This document shows, piece by piece, positions 23,561-33,040 of a stretch of 61,423 bases of DNA. The notes below the pieces were generated by a model, which was given only the letters and a program-made list of their open reading frames with translations, did no database searches and was not told where the DNA came from. The DNA comes from Hofstenia miamia. Lineage: Eukaryota > Xenacoelomorpha > Acoela. Position 1 is the stretch's first letter. Each line of letters begins with the position of its first letter. A program made the position numbers and the translations under genes. The stretch spans positions 1,786,057-1,847,479 of the forward strand of contig SCFE01000070.1 of assembly GCA_004352715.1 (NCBI GenBank), written 5' to 3'.

Positions 23561-23774
23561 GATTGGATAGTTTTCATGAAGAGGAGTTCCAAGAGAAATA
23601 TAGACCCAGAAATGACGAACCCGAATTCAAAAGAAGAGTAATGCCCCAGAGGGCAGTAAAAAATAAAACAAGATATAACCCTGAAACATGGGATATTAGT
23701 TTAGTAACTGAATTTAGGGAAAATGAAAAGAGCAATGGAATGATCACCAATGAAAGCCAGAAGAGTGTGCAGAA

Positions 23775-24238
23775 GAAGGACTCTTCAATCTGATCATCAA
23801 TTAAAGGGCGTGAGGATGGAGGAAACATCAACTAGCAGTACATGAAAACTAGGTCTCCACAATCCGATTGTCAATTAAAGGGCATTATGATGGAGCACAA
23901 AACACCTAGTAACAAGAGAAGGCAAATTAGAAGATGAGCTCCATAATCTGATTACCAATTAAAAGGTATGAGGATGGAGAATCAAACACTGACTAATAAA
24001 ATATGGAGAATAAGAAGGAGGTCTTTGCAATCTGATTACCAATTAAAGGGTATGAGGATGGAGACAGTGTCAAAAAGATCACCCTCAACCAAATGCCAAT
24101 TAAGGGGCAGGTGGATAAAAGAGGGCTATCATCAGGATACTGATTGTCAATTAAAGGACGTGAGGTTGGAGACACAGAAATATACACACTCCCCTTCAAC
24201 ATCTAGTATTACTTGATGCCAACTAAAGGGCAAAGAGG
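23775..24238 (+). repeat. Tandem CQLKG-type peptide repeats in the E3 integrase tail (copy 1)
   Basis: About seven units of 50-86 bp share the core CAATTAAAGGGCRTGAGGATGG, usually preceded by CAATCTGATT. Translated in the same phase the units read 'QSDYQLKGMRME' or 'TDCQLKDVRLE', separated by variable basic spacers such as 'TNKIWRIRRRS'. The block follows the integrase C-terminus and precedes ORF3. I know of no described family with this repeat. Confidence 0.75.
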
Positions 24239-24704
24239 AAACAGCATCAATTACCATGAAAGATNAATATATAAGAAAGATCAAAGATCAAATTACAGGG
24301 ATACATGAAGCAATGTGTCATAACATGAAAAGATTGGTGATAAGACAAGAAAGAAATTTCAACAAGAAAATCTATGGGAAACCACACAGGGAAGGGGATA
24401 AGGTTTATGCATACACATTAATGAGAACACAAGATGTAAACCAAGTAAGAAAACTAAAAACACAGTGGTCAGAGCCATTGACTATCATACAAACACTACC
24501 AAATAATAATTATAAACTTAACAATAGAAGGGTATTACACTTTCAAAATTTAAAACAAGCAATGGTAAATATAGAGCAAACTATGCTTAATGAAAATGCA
24601 GAATTTAAAATTATACAAATGAATGACAGTATATACTGTAGAGTCGCTCAGGGACTTTTGTTGACTTTATTATTTAAAATTTCTTCTGTATTTCTACTTC
24701 ACTA

Positions 24705-24712
24705 TGACGTCA
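24705..24712. promoter_or_regulatory. TGACGTCA palindrome (CRE-type site) in the solo LTR
   Basis: A perfect TGACGTCA lies about 150 bp upstream of a TATA-like box, a plausible enhancer position. Function is inferred only. Confidence 0.35.
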
Positions 24713-24860
24713 GTACTTATTTTCAATCTCAGGTTGCTATTGCTAATTTGATGTCCCCTCGATGGTGCTTATTATTGCTCAAATTGAATTTTGCGAGGGA
24801 TAATGTTAAATTACATTGACATCTGATTATTGTAAACAAAGGGTAATAGTTAAACATTTG

Positions 24861-24867
24861 TATAAAA
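24861..24867 (+). promoter_or_regulatory. TATA-like box of the solo LTR
   Basis: TATAAAA lies mid-LTR, with an AATAAA about 205 bp downstream (25071-25076), the spacing expected for promoter and poly(A) signal of an LTR. Confidence 0.45.
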
Positions 24868-25752
24868 CCTGAGAGAAATGTAGCAAAAGTTCATTAGATT
24901 TTATCTACTCTCAACTGCCGTCTTTACCATTGTACTTTTTATTTATTATCTTGATGAAACTTATTGCTTAAGATCAGCACGGGGTGACACGTTGCTTCTG
25001 GGGGTCTTTTGATTACCCAGTCCGAATTGTGGACTCATTAAGTTATGTATACGGTTCTGTATAAGGAAATAATAAATCTCTCGTTAGTATTTCAACATGT
25101 ACATGCACTTATAAAATCTAATACTGTGATGATACCATGCCGTTGGCTAGCAAGAATTTCTGGCAATTACAGATTATTTAATAGTGAGCTGAGAAATAAC
25201 AATGAAAATGAGAGTTTGTATTTTTGAAGTGAGATAGAAATTAAGCAAGTGAGACAAATAGGGTAGCACCAGTCAATAGGTTAAGCACTTTACTTCTGGA
25301 TGTTCTGCTTTGGCTGGAAGCCATAGGAATTGGTCATCTTGTGTTGCACCTAAAGTAGTTTGGTTACTTGGATGAATTACCAATGTTATATCTATAAGTT
25401 ATGTTATAAGTTCTATGTTAATCTGTTTCTCAGAATTGTGGCTGTACTGAAAACGCTATTTAAACCTTCTGTGGAGTCAATTAAGTTTCTAGTTAAGTAT
25501 CCCTACCAGCCACTGATTCTACAATACGCCAAAATGGATGATTTGGATAGTGTTCACAAAGAGGAGTTCCATGAGGAATATAGACCCAAAAATGATGAAC
25601 ATGATGTTGAAAGAAGAGTAATGCCCTAGAAGGCAGTAAAAAATAAAATGAGATATAACCCTGAAATAAGGGATATTAGTTTAGTAACTGAATTTAGGGA
25701 AAATGAAAAGAGCAATGGAATGATCACCAATGAAAGCCAGAAGAGTGTGCAG

Positions 25753-26218
25753 AAGAAGGACTCTTCAATCTGATCATCAATTAAAGGGCGTGAGGATGGA
25801 GGAAACATCAACTAGCATTACAATGAAAACTAGGTCTCTGCAATCTGATTGTCAATTAAAGGGCATGACAATGGAGCACTCACCACCTAGTAGCAAGAGA
25901 AGGCAAATTCGATGAGCTCTGTAATCTGATTACCAATTAAAGGGTATGAGGATGGAGTATCTAACACCAACTAATAAAAGATGTAGAATAAGAAGAAGGT
26001 CTCTGCAATCTGATTACCAATTAAAGGGTATGAGGATGGAGACAGTGTCAAAAAGATCACCCTCAACCAAATGCCAATTAAGGGGCAGGTGGATAAAAGA
26101 GGGCTATCATCAGGATACTGATTGTCAATTAAAGGACGTGAGGTTGGAGACACAGAAATATACACACTCCCCTTCAACATCTAGTAGTACTTGATGCCAA
26201 CTAAAGGGCAAAGAGGAA
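25753..26218 (+). repeat. Tandem CQLKG-type repeats (copy 2)
   Basis: The same repeat block as at 23775-24238, with small differences in the spacers. Because it continues into the rest of E3 (ORF3 start), this copy shows that the repeat tail is directly upstream of ORF3. Confidence 0.7.
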
Positions 26219-26402
26219 ACAGCTTTCTTACCATGAAGGATTGGGAAACCCAGCCAATAAGTGATGACTACAACATGGATACTTCAGAACGTCTTCAACA
26301 AGCTCATTCCCAACAACAACAGAAAGTTCAGGAATATTTTCATATAGGCAAGTATCAACAACAACAACACAAAATCGTCTTGGTCAGAAGAAAGAGAAAG
26401 CT

Positions 26403-26982
26403 GAATGACAAAAGTAGGCAAAGAGTGGATACATCCATACTTTATCACGAATAGAAAGATGAGGTATAACTCATATGATAATTTATCACCAGAAACAAAA
26501 TGATTAATCAGAGAAAATATGTCTACAAAAGAGAATGAGTCTAGCAATTCCCATAGTGATTGATAAAAAGAATCAGCCTACATGTAATACAATAATTGCG
26601 TACACAACAGAAATGAAAGTGGAATTCAATTGGAAATACTTTAAGAGTATGGTACACATAACATTTGATGAACAGTTCACCCTAAAAGATGTACAGAAGC
26701 TCACCAAAAACAGAGAGAAGATAATAAAAGAGTGTGAACAAGTGAACCTAGACAAGAATCATCTAACAGTAATATACTTTGTCAAAAACAGTGAAATTGG
26801 CTTGAAAAAGTTGCAGACAAATATCGAGGAAATGTTGAAGATAGCCAAGAGACACAAAACAAAAGTAATAATTATAGTGTCTTAAAAACAAGAGGAAATT
26901 CCAGAATTTATCAAAGAGATGGAGATAAAGCTAGAAAATTTCTTCACATTAGAGAGTGGAAAATTAAAAATATCTGACCTCA
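26403..26982 (+). pseudogene. E3 ORF3, N-terminal fragment
   Basis: The frame starts 'MTKVGKEWIHPYFITNRK', matching E4 'MTKIGKDKIHPYFIANRK'. It reaches a TGA at 26501-26503 where E4 has Arg, shifts frame, and continues at 26535-26885 ('IPIVIDKKNQPTCNTIIAYT', 'FTLKDVQKLTKNREK', 'HLTVIYFVKNSEI', 'KTKVIIIVS') to a TAA. Similarity ends at the LTR at 26983. The alternating hydrophobic strands and helices look alpha/beta, but I cannot assign a family. Confidence 0.7.
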
Positions 26983-28307
26983 TGTAGAATCTTGACAACC
27001 TTCCAACAAATAAATAAATCTTAACTTCATTTAGGAGCTGCTGTAACATTTTTCCCTCCTTAACTAATATGGTAGGTGACAGATTCCAAGTTTACATCTC
27101 ACTTCCTTTACTCTAACTTTGTGTTGCTTATTAATTAAAATAATATCTGATCAACTAATATTGAAGCTTGGATTAACAACAGTAATTTGGGTGCAAGACA
27201 AGAGATAGATGGTACAATGTACAGGGTCAAAACCTGACCTGAGGCAAAGCACAAAGAGGAATCAAAGAAACTACAATATAACGATTAATTCCAGCTGACA
27301 CTTGAACATTGAGAGAAACACCAACTACAATGCCAGTGACTCAGTGAGTGAAACAATGTGTGAGAATATGATAGTGACAGTGTGTGATAGCTTACTAATT
27401 TATTGCATTGATTGTTCTTGTTATTAATGAGTTTGTAATATAAGTGGAATTTGCAACCAGGATGCATTAGCTTATTATAATTCCTTACATGTAATATCCC
27501 TAAAGATAAATATATACATGCTAACCTAATATACATGTGAACAACCAATGTGGCCACAAATAAAAGGGAAAGTTGGTAGTTTGGTCTACTGGTAATTACA
27601 TATAATGAAATCACTAAAATCCAATACAAACAAGTCATGAAATTTCCTATGAGGGCTAACATAAAGATCATAATATAATAATATGAACAATGAATGATAG
27701 GAAAGCTATAACAAGTAAAAACCCCTATCCTTATACCTAACCTAAGAGCACATTGGGTAAGCACTGGCTACCAGCTGCACAGCAGTTTGAATGGCGAACA
27801 AATGAATGTTAGGTGCAAAGCCATTACAAACTCCCATTAAATGAAGTTGTGGACCACCATCTCGAATACCCTAGTGCTCAACTGTTTAGCTTTCCATGAT
27901 AATTAATAAATAAACCTGACAAAGAAAAGCAAAGTAAATCCAATGAATTTTAGTCATCATCAAAATAATAAACTGCACCACTTTTATACCTGAAACTATT
28001 AAACAATCAAATATTTGGCTAGTACCTGTTAAATCTAAGTTGTTGACAATTTTCTTTTTTCTGATTTTCCTTCATCTGCCAATTTACACATGTCAGCATT
28101 AATTAGCATTTGTGACTTCAGCCTTTTACCATTTGTCAAATATACTGCCAAATTAATATTAATTAATATGAAAATACTGCTTCATAATTTTACAAATGAT
28201 TTAACTAATCATAATCATGTGTGTACAATAAATATTTATTTCTAAATTTAGTCTTAGTTCTTTCCTCTAATTCTCTCTACTTGACCACATGATTGGATTA
28301 TGTTACA
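26983..28307 (-). repeat. Family-c LTR, minus strand, 1325 bp
   Basis: In its sense direction it starts TGTAACATAATCC and ends TCAAGATTCTACA. Neither side carries a primer site or polypurine tract, and the flanking tetramers (CTCA, ATAT) differ, so it is not a clean insertion. A rearrangement or misjoin is likely. The 159-codon frame at 27285-27764 (-) lies wholly inside it. Confidence 0.8.
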
Positions 28308-28511
28308 ATATGTACATTTATTGAAACTGAGAGTATTATGTATATTATTTTTATTAAAAACAGAGTGCTTACCCAGAAGAATATTAATATAGTAAAGAGA
28401 GGTCAGGTACATAATGTACTTACTTCATTATACTAAATTTAGACTAGCATAGTGTTGTATGAGAAAACCTAGGAGCATCAACAATTATTTCAATGATATT
28501 ATTGGAAATGC

Positions 28512-29360
28512 TGTAGAATCTCGCCAACCTTCATACTAGTAAGTCTGAACTAATTTAGGAGCTGCTATGACAATTGTTTCCTCCTTATGTAGTATGGTAG
28601 GTGACAGACTCCAGTATCTGTCTCTCTTCTTTCTGTTCTATTGCTTTAGCCGTTATACAATTGACTTATTATCTCATCAACTAATACTGATGCGAAACTA
28701 ACGACTGTTGTTTTAGATCCAAGACACGAGACAGAGTGTACAAAGTACAGGGTACGCTACCCGACCTGCAACAAAGCACAAAAGAGGAATTGAAGAATTA
28801 CGCTATAACGAGTATTTCCATATGAAGCCAACACATCGATAGAGATACTAACCACAATTCGGATGACTCAGTGCAATAGCTTGTTATGAGTTCGTACATA
28901 TAATAACCTTACATATAAATAGATATATGCTGACCTGGAATACATGTGAACAATCAATACGGTCACAGCAAAAGAGATTAATTGATAGTCAGTCAGTCTA
29001 CTAAGAATTATACGTAATAAACAACATCCAAGATAATGCAAAGAGATCTTGTGNAACAATCAAATATTTGGCTAGTACCTGTTAAATCTAAGTTGTTGAC
29101 AATTTTCTATTTTCTGATTTTCCTTTGTCTGCTGATTTACACATGTCAACATTAATTAGCGTTTGAGACTTCAGCCTTTTACCATTACCATTTGTCAAAT
29201 ATATTAATATTAATTAATATGAAAAAATACTGCTTTATAATTTTACAAATGATTTAACTAATCATAATCATGTGTGTACAATAAATATTTATTTCAGAAT
29301 TTAGTCTTAGTTCTTTCCTCTAATTCTCTCTACTTGACCACATGATTGGATTATGTTACA
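28512..29360 (-). repeat. 3' LTR of E4 (family c), with an N and internal loss
   Basis: Plus-strand termini are TGTAGAATCTCGCC...GGATTATGTTACA. The N at 29054 joins two parts that align to opposite ends of 26983-28307, so several hundred bases are missing at the N. Confidence 0.85.
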
Positions 29361-29370
29361 CTCCCCCTCC
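29361..29370 (-). promoter_or_regulatory. Polypurine tract of E4
   Basis: On the minus strand GGAGGGGGAG immediately precedes the LTR start TGTAACA. This is the plus-strand primer site and fixes the orientation and 3' end of E4. Confidence 0.85.
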
Positions 29371-29377
29371 AGCATAG

Positions 29378-32300
29378 CTAATTAAGGATCACAACTCTCT
29401 CACCATGGACCATTTCAACAGCCTGCTTTATCATAGTATTAGCTTCTTGCATATCCCACTCAGTTTTTTCGAACTTCTCATCTTTAGTTAGCTTAAGCAC
29501 CACTTCTTTCTCCGTCATCACCTTTTTCTTGTGTCTTAGAAACATGGGATTCTTCAGTTTGTTTCATATTGTACACATGCTGAGTAATTCATTTAATTTT
29601 CCATTGAACTCCTCATAATATTTTTGTAAAGTCTTAGACCTTTAATTGCTATCATGAGCATCATCATTGTATCCACTCTGCTGTTATGTGCCAATTCAGG
29701 TCTTACTGTTGTGTTCAGATAGAAAAAGTCTTATGTGCCAATTCAGGTCTTACTGTTGTGTTCAGATAGAAAAACTTGTAGGTAGATCTTATGTTATTTT
29801 TCACCTCTTCTCATGTTATCTGATCCAGGTCATTTTCCCCAATCTTACCATTGTTATGATCTCCACTCATTGCATGACATCATAGTATCTGTATTGAGGA
29901 CTCAATAATTCACCCCATATTATGTCGTTTATCCCTGAGAATAACATTACTGTTTGAGTATTTCTTTTCTCAATTTTGTTCCACACTTTTTTTTATTTGC
30001 TTGTGTATTGCCTCTCTGTTGAGATATAAATTGTATGGGGTTACTGCTCCTTCAATATATATTCTTTCTTTATTGTCATTTCTGACCAATATTTCTTTAG
30101 ACTTCTTATAACATTCATCATTTACGATTTTTTCAGCCTCTTCCAGTTTATTCACATTTGTGTTTTCTTTGTGCCACAATGCTCTTACTGCCTTTTTATT
30201 CTTTAATCACCATGCTGGTAATAACATAGGTACAGAAATTGTCAGCAGCAGTGTACACTTTAGTAATGTAGTCAGTGTTTGTTTTTCTATATCTTCATAT
30301 GATCCCTCCATTCTTGATGTTGTTGCCATCCCAAAAGTCATGGGATAATTGTTTTTACTCATAGTTATATTTTCCAAAAACATATTAGTTAATCCATGCT
30401 TCATGAGATTTTGAGTGGTTTCAGCCTTCATTACAAATTTCAAAGTTATACATTCAATATCCACAGCTAACTGATTTTGCGGTTGTAACATTTGATTTAT
30501 TTCTTGTCTCATAAATGCTTCAGTACAAAGAATTTTTATCATTGACTTTGTTTCTCTTTTGTAGACTTCACCATATATTTTCTGTACTATATTATCTGTC
30601 TTCTCTCTTTTCACAGTTATTTCTACCAAGAGGCATTCATTGTCTGTATTGACCCAAGATATCTTGCTCAGCTCTTTTTCACCCCACTTCTCCATATTAA
30701 TTTTGTCTATTTCCCTCTGTGTGTTTGGGGTTAGTGCAATTGCATTTGATTGTAGCAATAACTCTTGCATTCTCAATTCTTCTTGCAACTTGCTGATTTC
30801 TATTGGTCTATTTTCTCCTTCTTTCAGCATGAATTCTGATTTCTTAATTATTTTGGTATAAGCACATTGCGGGTATTCTCTAATGTACTTTTTCATCTCA
30901 TGTGTAATCGTTTTGTTTATTTCCTTCTATGCTATTTCTTGTATTGTCTCCAGTGTACTGGCACTTTCTCTCTTCATTAGAATACGAGTTGTCATCCAAT
31001 TTTGCTGTCTTAGCACTTTCAGTTTTGTGTTCAAAGTAGCTCCCCACATAAACTTTTTTGCCTCATCATTCAATATGTCTATTTCTGCAGGCCATATTCC
31101 TGTTTTGTTGACAAGTTCTACAATACTCAGTCTGCCCAGTGTGTGTTGTTGCATTAACAATCATTTGTAATACTTCCAAATTTTTGTTGTACCTTCTTAG
31201 TTGGTGATAGTGATAGTATTTCCACATACTGTAACATCCATTGCTTTATGTTTACTGGTCTCAGTGCTATAGCCATCTTGTATCTTTTATTCTTTGCCAT
31301 GTTTTTTCTCTCTTTCCTTCTGATTGGCAAAACTAATTTTTCATTGTTTGTTAAAGCTATACTTAGTATCCATATTGATGCTCTTGCTCATATGTGCAGT
31401 GCATTGATTTCTTCAAAATCATGTTTCTGAAGTTTTGTTTTGAATCCATCTCATATGCTCTTCTAATTTCTAGTAGTGCCATCTCCACTGTTTTGTTATA
31501 CGTTTTTATAGGTGATCTTATATCAATCATAGGCCATTCTTCATGTACACATTTCTCCATTTTCATTTCTTTCAATACATCCATAATGTTTTTCAAGTGC
31601 TCTGGCATCTGATTCATGCTACACTTTACATACAGATTTCCTATTTCCTCTAGATGCTCTGTTATTCCAAGTATCTCCATTGTCCTCACTTGGTAATACA
31701 TGTCTATGGCTATTTTTGTATCGACCATAACTCTTTCTGCTGGCACTATTGTATTAATTTGCAAATCTATGTTAATCATCTCTGATATTGCTTCACCACT
31801 TTTGTCCATTATAAAAACGTTTCCAATTTTTTTTCTAGTCTGTAAAAACTCTGGCATCTCTTCCTTCCTTTGAGGTCTCGCGATTACTATCACTTTTGTT
31901 TTGTATTCCTTAGCCATTTTCAACATTTCTTCCATATTTACTTCAAGATTTCTAGAGGTTATCTTTGTTTGTTTAATGAAATATATCACTGTCAAGTGCT
32001 CTCTGTCCAGATTCACCTGTTTGAATTTCTTGATCAATTTATTTTTGTTTTTAATCAATTTCTGAACATCTTTCAGTGTGAATGTTTCCTCAAACATTAT
32101 TTGCATGGTGCTTTTGAAATATGGTCAATTGAAATCTTCCTTCATGTTTTTTGCATATGATACAATCGTGTTGCATACTGGCCTATTTTGTTTATCAATT
32201 ACTATGGGGATTGCTGATGACTCTGTTTCTTTTGTTGACGAATTTTGTTGTAAGAATCTTTTCATTTCCAGTGATAAGTTATCCTGTGAGTTGTATCGAA

Positions 32301-32580
32301 TTTTTCTATTTGCAATGAAATATGGGTGGATCTTATCTTTCCCAATTTTGGTCATTCTGCTCTCTCACTCCTCCAATCTAGATGACTTCATTGTTGTGGA
32401 TGTTTGTCTATGCAAAAAAGGTTGTGAACTGTGTGTTGCTGTTGCAAATGAACTAGTTGATGGCTGCTCTGAAGTGTCCATTTCTGATTTGTTGCTTATG
32501 TCCTGTATATCTGGGTCAATGGATTGACTGCAGATTTTGGTACCTGCTGCCTTTAATTGCAGACAAGGACCTATTTGCAC
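29378..32580 (-). pseudogene. E4 ORF3: about 1000-codon frame downstream of integrase, family unknown
   Basis: The first part uses one frame (32580 to about 31363; 'KIHPYFIANRKIRYNS', 'IPIVIDKQNRPVC', 'HLTVIYFIKQTKI', 'KTKVIVIARPQRKEEMP'). The second uses another (about 31350 to 29880; 'GIWPAEIDILNDEAKKF', 'WGEKELSKISWVNTDNE', 'NDNKERIYIEGAVTPYNL'). The end reads 'EMVHGERVVILN' with TAG at 29378-29380, just before the polypurine tract. TGA at 32365, 30207 and 29867 occur where relatives have Arg. The composition is charged; no signal peptide, and the one hydrophobic run near 30215-30270 is not conserved in the 57-kb copy. It is therefore unlikely to be Env. The role is unknown. Confidence 0.75.
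29687..29777. repeat. 46-bp tandem duplication inside ORF3
   Basis: The block 'TATGTGCCAATTCAGGTCTT...' occurs twice in succession, adding about 15 codons and a frame change near the ORF3 C-terminus. It looks like a local slip in this copy. Confidence 0.8.
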
Positions 32581-32594
32581 AGCTTTGTACTCTC

Positions 32595-33040
32595 CACCCC
32601 TTAATTGACTTTGAGTTCCACTGGATGTGGGGAGTGTTCCATTGAAGAGCTCGATCTTTGTTCCAACCTCACGCCCTTTAACTGATGTATAAGAGACAGA
32701 TGTTGGCCCTCTCTTACCCGCAGGCCTTTAAATGACATTTGGTTGAGGGTGGTCTTTGTGGTGTCATCTCCATCCTCATGCCCTTTAACTGACAATCGGA
32801 TTGAGGAGATTTCCTTCTTACTCTTCTCCTTTTATTGGTCGTGTTAGATTCTCCATCCTCATGCCCTTTAAGTGATAATCAGATTGTGGAGATTTCCTTT
32901 GCACTCGTCTTTTTCTATTACTAGGTGAAGAATGCTCCATCCTCATGCCCTTTAACTGACAATTGGATTGCGGAGACTTAGTGTTTCCACTGTGACTGCT
33001 AGTGTTTTCTCCCCTTGTCATGACCTTTAACTGACATGGA
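32595..33040 (-). repeat. Tandem CQLKG-type repeats in the E4 integrase tail
   Basis: On the minus strand at least six units carry YAGTTAAAGGGCATGAGGATGGAG preceded by CAATCYGATT, giving 'QSNCQLKGMRME', 'QSDYHLKGMRME' and similar. Spacers are basic ('SNRKRRVQRKS'). Arrangement and order match E3. An adapter-like word (32684-32699) lies between two units. Confidence 0.75.

Larger units (their letters stand above)
24637..25523 (+). mobile_element. Solo LTR, 887 bp, flanked by ATAC
   Basis: It begins TGTAGAGTC and ends GATTCTACA (inverted termini) and is flanked by ATAC at 24633-24636 and 25524-25527. The first copy of this locus (near 23550) lacks it, so there is an empty-site allele in the same window. 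Its interior differs from LTR families a, b and c. It contains no coding sequence; the 60-codon frame at 25045 is not a gene. Confidence 0.9.
24266..26240 (+). repeat. Second copy of the E3 integrase end and tail, carrying a solo LTR
   Basis: After a single N at 24265, bases 24266-24632 repeat about 23178-23546 almost perfectly. After the solo LTR, 25528-26240 repeat 23551-24251. In the second part long identical tracts alternate with tracts that differ by several per cent. An allele or paralogue placed in tandem is likely. Confidence 0.8.
17126..26982 (+). mobile_element. Element E3: degraded Ty3/gypsy retrotransposon (LTR family c)
   Basis: The 5' LTR, primer site, gag, protease, RT, RNase H, integrase, repeat tail and the beginning of ORF3 lie in order on the plus strand, with many stops and frameshifts. 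ORF3 is cut at 26982 by a minus-strand family-c LTR without a matching target duplication. No own 3' LTR is seen. A 24266-26240 segment duplicates 23178-24251 around an N and contains a solo LTR. Confidence 0.85.

Noticed and set aside
23775-24238. CRISPR-like array
   Set aside because: Repeats are imperfect, spacers are variable in length and coding, the genome is eukaryotic, and the block is in frame within a retrotransposon.
29378-32580. ORF3 as a retroviral envelope gene
   Set aside because: The position fits, but there is no signal peptide, conserved transmembrane segment, cleavage site or cysteine pattern. The one hydrophobic stretch is not shared with the 57-kb copy.
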